Notes under the pieces: generated by a model | What the model saw: the letters and a program-made list of their open reading frames with translations, nothing else | Told to the model about the DNA's origin: nothing | The model's database searches: none | In this document: piece after piece, positions 15,708 to 22,114 of the stretch | How positions within the stretch are numbered: the first letter of the stretch is position 1 | Layout of the letters: every line of letters starts with the position of its first letter | NCBI GenBank assembly: GCA_035294465.1 | Contig: DATGKW010000003.1 | Location: forward strand, 1-26,298 | Direction: 5' to 3' | Origin: Paraktedonobacter sp035294465 | GTDB taxonomy: Bacteria; Chloroflexota; Ktedonobacteria; Ktedonobacterales; Ktedonobacteraceae | DNA: 26,298 nt | Position numbers and translations under genes: made by a program

Positions 15708-16070
15708 ATGGTGAGATCGCTCAGTCAGGTGCTCCTTGCGGGCATTTTTATCAAAGGCGGGGCCGACGCTTTTTTAGAGCCAGGCGGAAGAGTTGAGAAA
15801 GTCGCCGCCGCAGGCTTGCCAAATCCTAAGGTTGCGGTAGAATTAAATGGTGCAGCGATGGTCGCAGGAGGAACCATGCTGGCGCTCGGCATCATGCCGC
15901 GTCTGGCAGCAGCCGGGCTAATTGCTAGTCTGGTACCAACAACTATTGTTGGGCATGCCTTCTGGAAAGAGGAACCTGGGCCTGCCCGTGAAACGCAGAA
16001 GATCCAGTTTTTTAAAAATCTGGGGCTCCTCGGAGGCTTACTGCTGGTACTGACGCAGAAAGAGGATTGA
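15708..16070 (+). CDS. DoxX family membrane protein
   Basis: This 120-residue protein has four hydrophobic segments in the usual DoxX layout: SQVLLAGIFIKGGADAF, then a short charged loop, ELNGAAMVAGGTMLALGI, LAAAGLIASLVPTTIVGHAF and FFKNLGLLGGLLLVL. The HAFWKE sequence before the last segment is typical of the family. DoxX proteins are small inner-membrane proteins linked in various bacteria to quinone-dependent oxidation or redox stress; the role here is unknown. AGGAG at 15691 precedes ATG 15708 by 12 bases. Only 3 bases separate its stop from the GTG start of the PIG-L gene, so the two are co-transcribed and probably translationally coupled. Confidence 0.9.
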   Translation: MVRSLSQVLLAGIFIKGGADAFLEPGGRVEKVAAAGLPNPKVAVELNGAAMVAGGTMLALGIMPRLAAAGLIASLVPTTIVGHAFWKEEPGPARETQKIQFFKNLGLLGGLLLVLTQKED

Positions 16071-16073
16071 ACC

Positions 16074-16808
16074 GTGAGTGACGAGATCACAAACAAAGTA
16101 GCAATGGTTATTATGGCCCACCCCGACGACGCCGAGTTCAGCTCCGCTGGAACTGTGGCGAAATGGGTACGTGAGGGCTGGGATATCTATTATGTCATCT
16201 GTACTGAAGGAGGGAGCGGCGGCCCCGATGAAGCCACCGACGTCAGCCCGGCAGCACGCCAGCAGGTCAGCGAGACGCGCCGAGAGGAACAGCGAGCCGC
16301 AGGCAAAATTCTGGGACTCAAGGATGTGATTTTTTTGAACTACCGCGATGGTGAACTGCAACCCACGCTGGAATTCCGCCGCGATATCGTACGCCTGCTA
16401 CGCACGTATAAACCCTACCGGGTGATCTGCCAGTCGCCGGAGCGCAACTGGTCGCCGCAGATGTATATTGGAGCCTATCATCCCGATCATCGTGCCTGCG
16501 GTGAAGGCGTCATTTCAGCTGTCTATCCGGCCTCACAGAATCCCTGGGATTTCCCCGAATTGATGTCCGAGGGGCTGGTCCCTCATAAAGTCAAGGAACT
16601 CTACGTCGTAGGTGCGCCGGTTCTCAATCATTGGGTCGATATATCCGATACGATAGATACAAAAATTGAGGCGCTCCTGGCCCACGCCAGCCAGTTGGCC
16701 GGTCGCGCTGAAGAGGTTACTAAACGAGTGCGTGAGCAACGCTCTACTATCGGGCAGAAATACGGCGTAGCTTACGCCGAAGAGTTTCATCTTTCGATCA
16801 ACCGTTAA
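16074..16808 (+). CDS. PIG-L/LmbE family N-acetylglucosaminyl deacetylase-like protein
   Basis: The protein has 244 residues. AHPDDAEF (15-22) provides the catalytic Asp18 and the zinc ligands His16 and Asp19; YHPDHR (135-140) supplies the third ligand, His139. This is the complete zinc site of the PIG-L/MshB/BshB family, which removes acetyl groups from GlcNAc-linked substrates in GPI, mycothiol or bacillithiol synthesis. Chloroflexota carry many such paralogues, and none of the other low-molecular-weight thiol genes is nearby, so the substrate is open. GTG 16074 has AAAGAGGA just upstream, inside the end of the DoxX gene. The pairing with DoxX suggests a joint role in redox or cell-envelope chemistry; this is an inference. 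Confidence 0.92.
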   Translation: MSDEITNKVAMVIMAHPDDAEFSSAGTVAKWVREGWDIYYVICTEGGSGGPDEATDVSPAARQQVSETRREEQRAAGKILGLKDVIFLNYRDGELQPTLEFRRDIVRLLRTYKPYRVICQSPERNWSPQMYIGAYHPDHRACGEGVISAVYPASQNPWDFPELMSEGLVPHKVKELYVVGAPVLNHWVDISDTIDTKIEALLAHASQLAGRAEEVTKRVREQRSTIGQKYGVAYAEEFHLSINR

Positions 16809-16823
16809 GTAGAAAAAACACGA

Positions 16824-16868
16824 TGGATGTGGTTGACATTTCCAGGAACGGCGTGCCAACCGCATCCA
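16824..16868. other. long-loop inverted repeat between PIG-L gene and riboswitch
   Basis: TGGATGTGGTTG (16824-16835) and CAACCGCATCCA (16857-16868) pair over 12 bp with one G-U, enclosing a 21-base loop. No U tract follows, so it is not a standard intrinsic terminator. A TTGACA hexamer (16833-16838) overlaps the loop edge but has no matching -10. Confidence 0.45.
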
Positions 16869-16872
16869 CCTC

Positions 16873-16903
16873 TTGCGTATCCTTCGACAATGTGGCATAC
16901 TAT
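16873..16903 (+). promoter_or_regulatory. weak candidate promoter for the riboswitch transcript
   Basis: TTGCGT (16873-16878), a 19-base spacer and TACTAT (16898-16903). Initiation near 16910 would start the RNA right at the riboswitch P1 helix. The spacer is long and both hexamers are imperfect. Confidence 0.3.
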
Positions 16904-16910
16904 TATCTAG

Positions 16911-17071
16911 AGACCTTCGGGGCAGGGTGCAATTCCCGACCGGCGGTATGGAGTCTCTATCGGATAGAGGAGCCAAGCCCGCTAGTCCATGACATACGTT
17001 GTCCGAATGCCATGTGACAGATTCGGTGCAAAGCCGAAGCCGACGGTAACAGTCCGGATGGGAGAAGGTTT
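16911..17071 (+). ncRNA. FMN riboswitch (RFN element)
   Basis: The conserved RFN blocks occur in order: CTTCGGGGCAGGGTGCAATT and CCCGACCGGCGGT at the 5' side, AAGCCCGC in the middle, then GCCGACGGTAACAGTCCGGA and GGGAGAAGGT at the 3' side. P1 closes with ACCTTC (16913-16918) and GAAGGT (17064-17069). The element senses flavin mononucleotide and usually represses riboflavin synthesis or transport genes when FMN is plentiful. Here it leads into an ABC permease gene, after a further 190-base leader that probably acts as the expression platform. Confidence 0.96.
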
Positions 17072-17089
17072 AGCAGAGATACAGGTAGC

Positions 17090-17254
17090 ACCTTCGTAGT
17101 TCATTCTGCTGGATGAACGCGTTTTGCCATAGCTTTCTATGGTAAGCTGTATCGATCTCTTTGGATCTCCCTCACAAGCCTCCCCGAGTCAGTTACTATG
17201 ATGGTTCATTTCGCGCGTTTTTTCTGAGCCATCATGCGAGCTTTGACCGAGGGA
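17090..17254 (+). promoter_or_regulatory. putative riboswitch expression platform
   Basis: ACCTTC at 17090-17095 repeats the P1 5' strand and could pair with GAAGGT (17064-17069) instead of P1. Downstream hairpins are GTTCAT/ATGAAC (17099-17118), CCATAG/CTATGG (17127-17142) and an 11-bp stem (17198-17208 with 17225-17235). TCCCTC (17168-17173) can pair with GAGGGA (17249-17254), the permease ribosome-binding site. No clean U-tract terminator is seen, so translational control looks more likely than termination. All pairings are read by eye. Confidence 0.45.
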
Positions 17255-17259
17255 TATCA

Positions 17260-18126
17260 ATGAGCATAACTATGCAACGTGAGAAAGAGCGGGGAATAGC
17301 CACCCAAACGTTGCCGGCTGTTTCACCACGCTCTCTGCCTCGCGCACGTGCAGGGGCACCGTATAGGACACCCTCGCGCCTCCTGACCGTTCTGCCTCCT
17401 CTTATTCTTGGTGTCGTCCTGCTGGGACTCTGGTATCTCAGCACAGCCAGAGGGTTGCTTCCAGACTACGAGTTGCCCACGCTGACTTCTGTCTGGAGCG
17501 CGCTGGTAAGTGGCCTGACCTCTGGTCTTTTCCTGCGCATGGCCTGGGTAACTATCCAGGAAAGCCTGGGAGGTTTCCTCCTGGCCCTGGTGATCGCCCT
17601 GCCTGTAGGCTACGGCCTGGCGAAATGGCGCCTTTTCGCGGCAGCGGTCCATCCCTATCTGGCAGCAGGACAGGCCATTCCTGCCATTGTGATAGCCCCG
17701 TTTCTCGTATTCTGGATGGGCTATGGTATGGGACCCGTCGTAGTGCTCTGCTTCCTGGTAGTGCTTTTCCCTATGGTGATCACTACTGCTCTGGGCTTTC
17801 AGCACATTGAGCGCTCACTGGTAGAAGCCGCGCTTGTTGAGGGGGCTCCTTTCTGGCCCATGTTGGTACGGATCGAGTTCCCCCTGGCTCTGCCAGCAAT
17901 TATGGCCGCCTTTCGCACCGGGCTCACCCTGTCAATTGTTGGCGCACTGGTTGGTGAGTTTGTGACGGGCACTGACCAGGGATTGGGCGCTCTCGTGCAG
18001 ATCGCGAAGAACCAGTTTAATATGCCACTGATGTTTGCCACGGTGATCATTCTGGCGTGTATAGCCGCGATCTTCTACGCGTTTAGCTGGAGCCTGACGA
18101 AAGTGTCTGAGGCCATCTCTATGTAA
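17260..18126 (+). CDS. ribX: riboflavin ABC transporter permease, RibX-like
   Basis: This 288-residue membrane protein of the BPD_transp_1 type has a basic 40-residue N-terminus and about six membrane segments, starting with LLTVLPPLILGVVLLGLWYL. The cytoplasmic EAA loop that docks on the ATPase reads EAALVEGAPFWP, starting at residue 189, followed by the IEFPLALP end of the motif. It belongs with the SsuC/TauC/ThiX permeases. The FMN riboswitch immediately upstream and the NMT1-like binding protein downstream identify it as the permease of a RibXY-type riboflavin importer, a system described from Chloroflexota. ATG 17260 is chosen because GAGGG (17249-17253) lies 6 bases upstream; the frame is open further up but runs through leader hairpins. 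No ATPase gene is adjacent. Confidence 0.87.
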   Translation: MSITMQREKERGIATQTLPAVSPRSLPRARAGAPYRTPSRLLTVLPPLILGVVLLGLWYLSTARGLLPDYELPTLTSVWSALVSGLTSGLFLRMAWVTIQESLGGFLLALVIALPVGYGLAKWRLFAAAVHPYLAAGQAIPAIVIAPFLVFWMGYGMGPVVVLCFLVVLFPMVITTALGFQHIERSLVEAALVEGAPFWPMLVRIEFPLALPAIMAAFRTGLTLSIVGALVGEFVTGTDQGLGALVQIAKNQFNMPLMFATVIILACIAAIFYAFSWSLTKVSEAISM

Positions 18127-18186
18127 TATCACTCATCTCCCTCTGTCATGCAATTCTTGAAATCTGATCTGAAGGAGTACAAACAG

Positions 18187-19185
18187 ATGCAGACACGAGA
18201 ACGTGTGCCTTTTTTCCTGGCCGCTCTTTCCCTGTTGCTCCTTGCGAGCATGTTGCTAACAGCTTGTGGTAGCCCCACATCCGCCAGCAATAGCAATGGG
18301 GCGTTGACCAATGTAAGCATTGGTCTGGGGTATATTCCAGATATCCAATTCGCCCCGTTTTATGTGGCTGTGAGCAAAGGCTATTATAAAGCGGCCGGGC
18401 TGAACGTGACTTTAATTCATGGCGTCGAGACTGATCTCTTCGGTGAAATGACCTCCGGCAAAGATACGTTTGTTTTCGCTACTGGCGATGAAACCCTGAC
18501 CGCGCGCAGCCAGAACTTACCTGTGGTGGATGTCTCCACACTCTATCAGCGCTACCCGGTCAGCCTGATTGTGCCGGCTAATTCGTCGATCAAGACACTG
18601 GCCGATCTCAAGGGGCATACAATTGGCGAGCCGGGCGCCTTTGGCTCGACCTACATTGGTCTGCTGGCTTTGCTGCATGCGGCAGGTCTGACTACTAAAG
18701 ATGTGAAATTGGAATCTATAGGCTTTACTCAGGTCAATGCGCTGAGGCAGGGGCGTGTGGATGCAGTCGTTGGCTATACGAATAACGAGCCGTTGCAACT
18801 ACGCCGCCTGGGCATGCAGGTACGTACCTTTGATGTCTCTGATTACCAGCCGCTTGTCTCCAACGGCATTATCACCACGGAGAAGACGCTGAGCAGCCGG
18901 GCCAGCATGGTACATGCTTTTGTGCAAGCAACGCTCAAGGGATTACGCGAGGTTATCGCCAATCCAACGGAGGCGCTTCAGATCAGCACTAGCTATATTC
19001 CTGGCATGGATAATACCGCTGCAATGGCTGAGCTACAAGCAACCATCCCCATCTGGCAGGGCAACGGCCAGCACCCTCTGGGTTATAACGATAGCACAAC
19101 CTGGCAGGAAATGGCGCAGTTCCTGGTGAGCCAGAAGCTGATCCCGGCCAGTTTGGATGTGAGCAAAGCGTATGTAAGTTCGTAG
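18187..19185 (+). CDS. ribY: riboflavin ABC transporter substrate-binding lipoprotein, RibY-like
   Basis: This 332-residue protein has a lipoprotein signal peptide: a basic N-region, hydrophobic FFLAALSLLLLASMLL, then lipobox LTAC with Cys27 to be lipidated. The mature part is an NMT1/THI5-like periplasmic-binding fold: VSIGLGYIPDIQFAPFYVAV, then KGYYKAAGLNVTLIHG, TLADLKGHTIGEPGAFGSTY and RQGRVDAVVGYTNNEP. Relatives bind thiamine precursors, sulfonates, nitrate or riboflavin; the riboswitch upstream selects riboflavin or a flavin precursor as the likely ligand. AAGGAG at 18172-18177 lies 9 bases before ATG 18187. It follows the permease by 60 bases in one operon and converges on the NUDIX gene with a 13-base gap. 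Confidence 0.88.
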   Translation: MQTRERVPFFLAALSLLLLASMLLTACGSPTSASNSNGALTNVSIGLGYIPDIQFAPFYVAVSKGYYKAAGLNVTLIHGVETDLFGEMTSGKDTFVFATGDETLTARSQNLPVVDVSTLYQRYPVSLIVPANSSIKTLADLKGHTIGEPGAFGSTYIGLLALLHAAGLTTKDVKLESIGFTQVNALRQGRVDAVVGYTNNEPLQLRRLGMQVRTFDVSDYQPLVSNGIITTEKTLSSRASMVHAFVQATLKGLREVIANPTEALQISTSYIPGMDNTAAMAELQATIPIWQGNGQHPLGYNDSTTWQEMAQFLVSQKLIPASLDVSKAYVSS

Positions 19186-19198
19186 AATCAATCACTCA

Positions 19199-19630
19199 TT
19201 ATTGCGCGCCATATCTCTTACGATACATCTTGAGATCATCTTGTGTCACTTGCGACAGAGGTTCGGGCAACCCAGAAAGCGTGAACCAACCGATTGCGGT
19301 GCATTTTTCTGACTCTAAGATGCGTGGCTCACCAGAGATATGGCGCGCAAGATAGGTGGGCGAAACCCAATGCTCGTTTTCCGAGGTCAGGATGTGGTCG
19401 TTGACACCGAGCAGTTCGGTGACTTCGATCGTCATTCCATATTCTTCCGCGAATTCGCGGATAACGGCCTCAATCAGCCGCTCGCCAAAGGCAACTTTAC
19501 CGCCTGGGAATTCCCACGTTCCACGTTCATTCCAGGCATTTGGCCCACGCTGTGCCAGAAAAACTTTCCCCTGGCTATCAAAAACCATAGCCCCTACGCC
19601 GATACCAATATAATCGCGTCCGGGTCTCAT
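19199..19630 (-). CDS. NUDIX hydrolase
   Basis: The protein has 143 residues. The Nudix box spans residues 44-66 and fits GX5EX7REUXEEXGU: it opens GKVAFGE and closes REFAEEYGM, with the metal-binding glutamates at 59, 62 and 63. The N-terminal strand IGVGAMVFDSQGKVFLAQRG and the WEFPGG just before the box are typical of the MutT/dNTP-pyrophosphatase and nucleotide-sugar groups. The substrate is a nucleoside diphosphate linked to some group X, not readable here. GGGAG lies 9 bases before ATG 19630. It follows the MarR gene by 54 bases on the same strand, so the two probably form an operon. It lies next to the riboflavin importer genes but converges on them, so a flavin-nucleotide role is only a possibility. 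Confidence 0.92.
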   Translation of the reverse strand: MRPGRDYIGIGVGAMVFDSQGKVFLAQRGPNAWNERGTWEFPGGKVAFGERLIEAVIREFAEEYGMTIEVTELLGVNDHILTSENEHWVSPTYLARHISGEPRILESEKCTAIGWFTLSGLPEPLSQVTQDDLKMYRKRYGAQ

Positions 19631-19684
19631 CAGTTGTTACTCCCATTAGAACATACACGCAAACACGCTCTGAAGCAGGCTTCT

Positions 19685-20107
19685 TCACTGCGGAAAGTTC
19701 TCCAGAATACGCTCAAGCAGGCGCTGTAACTCATCCTGTTCAGATGGTGCCAGAGGTGTCAGTATCTCTGTCACCGCGTCGCGCCGCGCTTGCTGCCAGG
19801 CTTCAAGCTGCTCACGGCCCTGAGTTGTCAATGTCACCAGGACAATGCGTTCGTCCTGTCCATCGATTTGGCGGGCGCGATGTACCATGCCCGCTCTTTC
19901 TAAACGTTTGCAGGCCGTGGTCACAGAACTGCCGGTTAACCCCAGAGCTTCAGCCAGTTCGCCAATACTTAACTCTCCTCGTTTATTGAGCAATTTCAGT
20001 AGCCAGTATTGTTCAGGCGTAATTTCTCCACGGCGCACCGGATGGGTACTGACACGCAGCAAGCGCCAGAGAGTTAGAAGGTCTTCTACCAATCGATCTG
20101 TGGCCAT
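19685..20107 (-). CDS. MarR family transcriptional regulator
   Basis: The protein has 140 residues. N- and C-terminal helices for dimerisation flank a winged helix-turn-helix: LSIGELAEALGLTGSSVTTA is the HTH (about 46-65), CKRLERAGMVHRARQIDGQD leads into the wing, and ERIVLVTLTTQGREQL is the characteristic end of the wing and start of the last helix. MarR proteins usually repress their own operon and release DNA on binding a phenolic or other small ligand, or on cysteine oxidation. AAGGAG lies about 12 bases upstream of ATG 20107. The NUDIX gene follows in the same direction. The duplicated motifs at 20187-20238, upstream of this gene, could be binding sites, but they are not palindromic like typical MarR operators. 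Confidence 0.93.
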   Translation of the reverse strand: MATDRLVEDLLTLWRLLRVSTHPVRRGEITPEQYWLLKLLNKRGELSIGELAEALGLTGSSVTTACKRLERAGMVHRARQIDGQDERIVLVTLTTQGREQLEAWQQARRDAVTEILTPLAPSEQDELQRLLERILENFPQ

Positions 20108-20186
20108 ACCAGCATTTTCTCCTTATACATATAATCAAGAAGAAGTAAGAATGTATCCCTTTTACACTTCTCACCCACAAAATATG

Positions 20187-20238
20187 TCACATGTCCGGCG
20201 TCACATATCCGGTGCGTTGATAATCAAATGCGTTGATA
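20187..20238. repeat. two short tandemly duplicated motifs upstream of marR-like gene
   Basis: TCACATGTCCGG (20187-20198) recurs as TCACATATCCGG (20201-20212, one mismatch, 14-base period). TGCGTTGATA (20213-20222) recurs exactly at 20229-20238 (16-base period). The clustering in an otherwise unfeatured spacer suggests protein-binding sites or slippage duplications. Confidence 0.6.
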
Positions 20239-20627
20239 GCTTATAGGAAACCGAACAAAAAATCAACTATTTCGCTCAATCGTTTTGATAATTCGAGTGC
20301 TATTCTAGCGAATCTGATTCGTTTGGGATAGAGCAAAGTAATCGAGTCGGCAAGGTTGGATGCCAGCATGCCGGCCATCACCCTGCCCGCCGGGTGAGCA
20401 GAGAATGACATGCCACTGGATTTGCAATGTACTGTTTTATGCATGATGAGTATCTGCTGGCATGAGCGAGCGAGTTGGAGAGAGCGTTAGAAGATGACAG
20501 AAGCGAGTCCACCGCGCCAGGTAGGACCCGCTTCCTCTTGTTCTTGTTCTGGTAGGGGCAAGAACAAGCCACCTGCCGTTTTGCCGCTGAATGCCCCACC
20601 AGAGAAAGAAAGAGCCAGGAGATCTAG
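20239..20627. other. intergenic region without recognisable gene
   Basis: The open frames here are short, lack ribosome-binding sites and give no protein-like sequence. One notable element is a perfect 10-bp inverted repeat, CTTGTTCTTG (20537-20546) and CAAGAACAAG (20559-20568), with a 12-base loop. It lies after the 3' end of the zinc-ribbon gene but has no U tract on that strand. Confidence 0.5.
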
Positions 20628-21791
20628 CTAGAACCTGCGCAGTGTTTGCAGAGTCGCATCGTTGCCAACAGGTTGCGTAATGGCTCCTGCATCCAAGCCG
20701 GCTTGCTCCAGGGTCTCACGAAGCGCCTTATCTGTGGTCAGCTCGATGCAAGAAAGCGCGTCCAGCGTGAAATCGTTGATCCGGTTGGGACGAAAGAAGG
20801 CCCAGAAATCCTTATCGGTCAGCCAGAAGACGAAGGAGCGCAGTAACAAGAAGAGATAGAAGAAGAGCAGGCCATCAAAGGCATAGCTAAAGAAAAGTTT
20901 TGCTCCCCCGCCGAAGCCTCCATCCACTGCCAGAGGATCTGGACTAATGAAGACATAGAAAAGCAGGCAGATGATCATGAGCACGAACAGACCAATCACA
21001 ACACCTATGCGCGTTCGGCTGAAGGGCTGCTGAACCGTTGAAGTACGCGAGGCATAGATATTCTGGCCCATCGGTGCCAGGTAGACAAAGACAGATGAGA
21101 TTCCGTACTGCACTCGCACATAATCGCGCTCTTCGAGGACAACTCCCTGCTCGCGCAGGCGTTCAGGAGTAACGTTGACGCCCAGCACTCCCTGTTTCTG
21201 AATCGTCTCGATCAGCGAGGTGCGCAGGGTCGCGGGCTGTATCTGCTTGCCTTTGCCATTGAGCAGCCAGGATTGGTGATGGACAGGCGCACCTTTGCCA
21301 GCAAAAGCACGCTGCAAGCCAGAGCCAGCGGGAACCTGCTGGGCCATCTGCGGTGGGCCATAAGTGCCATAAGGGGGCTGTCCATATACCTGCTGCACCG
21401 GCGGATAGGCCCCTTGCTGCACTGGAGGTGGTATAAAGGGGCCTTGAGGCTGTTGGACAGGAGCCGGCGGAGTCACAGGAGGCGGATAAGCAGGTATGCC
21501 GCTGGGCTGTGGCGTGGCCACCAGAGATGGAGAAGCAAGTGGACCGCTGGGTTGTGGTGGGAATGAAGCCAGCACGGGCTGCGGCTGAACATCTTGTGCC
21601 TGCTGAAAGCCAGATTGCGAAACAGCACCTTGATCGCTTTCGGAAGTTGCACTCATCTGTTTAACGGGTTGGATCAGAGTTGCATCACCATCCACCTCTG
21701 ATTCTCCGCCTTGAAAACGATAGCCGCAGCTCCTACAGAAAGCAATCCCCTCCTCGTTGACCTGGGAACACTGGGGACAGATACGTGACAT
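20628..21791 (-). CDS. zinc-ribbon, Pro/Gln-rich, two-TM membrane protein of unknown function
   Basis: The protein has 387 residues. An N-terminal zinc ribbon has CPQC (Cys5, Cys8) and CRSC (Cys19, Cys22). Residues about 60-160 are Pro/Gln/Gly-rich and probably disordered, with repeated PPVQQ and PPxxP units. A globular stretch follows (about 172-250: LLNGKGKQIQPATLRTSLIE and QGVLGVNVTPERLREQG). Two membrane helices come next (about 262-283, about 298-323), then a soluble C-terminal tail. I do not recognise a family with known function. Zinc ribbon plus Pro-rich linker plus membrane helices is common in Chloroflexota and Actinomycetota proteins that gather partners at the membrane. AGGAG six bases before ATG 21791 fixes the start. 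It is divergent from the MMPL gene. Confidence 0.8.
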   Translation of the reverse strand: MSRICPQCSQVNEEGIAFCRSCGYRFQGGESEVDGDATLIQPVKQMSATSESDQGAVSQSGFQQAQDVQPQPVLASFPPQPSGPLASPSLVATPQPSGIPAYPPPVTPPAPVQQPQGPFIPPPVQQGAYPPVQQVYGQPPYGTYGPPQMAQQVPAGSGLQRAFAGKGAPVHHQSWLLNGKGKQIQPATLRTSLIETIQKQGVLGVNVTPERLREQGVVLEERDYVRVQYGISSVFVYLAPMGQNIYASRTSTVQQPFSRTRIGVVIGLFVLMIICLLFYVFISPDPLAVDGGFGGGAKLFFSYAFDGLLFFYLFLLLRSFVFWLTDKDFWAFFRPNRINDFTLDALSCIELTTDKALRETLEQAGLDAGAITQPVGNDATLQTLRRF

Positions 21792-21821
21792 AAAACTCCT
21801 ACTTTCTTACCTTCAAGATGT

Positions 21822-21846
21822 ATAAACATCGGTGAATATAATCCCT
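21822..21846. promoter_or_regulatory. imperfect dyad upstream of the zinc-ribbon gene
   Basis: TTCA, GATGT, ACATC and TGAA are arranged symmetrically around a central ATAA (TTCA-A-GATGT-ATAA-ACATC-GG-TGAA). It lies about 30 bases before the ATG at 21791, within the likely promoter or leader, and could be an operator. The rest of 21847-22066 shows nothing clear. Confidence 0.3.
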
Positions 21847-22066
21847 CCACCGCCTGGGAAACTTTTGCTATAACCGGGGCATCAATGTCTCTCTCTCATC
21901 CAGCCTTTGTGGAATAGTTGTATGCGAGCGTACTGGCCATGAAAGAAACATCTTCTGCCCTTTGTGTTTTCCTTTCTGCTAAAAATGTAACATAGTGGAG
22001 AGCCTACGTCTAGATATCGGTGAGCAAAGCGGTCAGGACACCTGGCACAAAGGTAAGCAATGTTCA

Positions 22067-22096
22067 TTGACAAAACTCCGCCTTGCCACTTATGAT
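22067..22096 (+). promoter_or_regulatory. strong promoter for the MMPL transporter gene
   Basis: TTGACA (22067-22072, perfect consensus), an 18-base spacer and TATGAT (22091-22096, one mismatch). Initiation near 22103 would leave about 12 bases before ATG 22115, so this promoter excludes longer in-frame starts such as GTG 21995. Confidence 0.65.
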
Positions 22097-22114
22097 ACAC
22101 GCTATAACAAAACA

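Noticed and set aside
16833..16838. Perfect TTGACA as a -35 for the riboswitch transcript
   Set aside because: No -10-like hexamer occurs 16-19 bases downstream, and it sits in an inverted repeat.
16823..17017. 64-codon open frame over the FMN riboswitch
   Set aside because: It lies across the conserved riboswitch RNA and has no ribosome-binding site.
20537..20568. Perfect 10-bp inverted repeat as an intrinsic terminator of the zinc-ribbon gene
   Set aside because: On the minus strand no U tract follows the stem, so it is recorded only as an inverted repeat.
20378..20599. Short minus-strand frame after the zinc-ribbon gene
   Set aside because: Contains the inverted repeat, lacks a ribosome-binding site and has no recognisable sequence.
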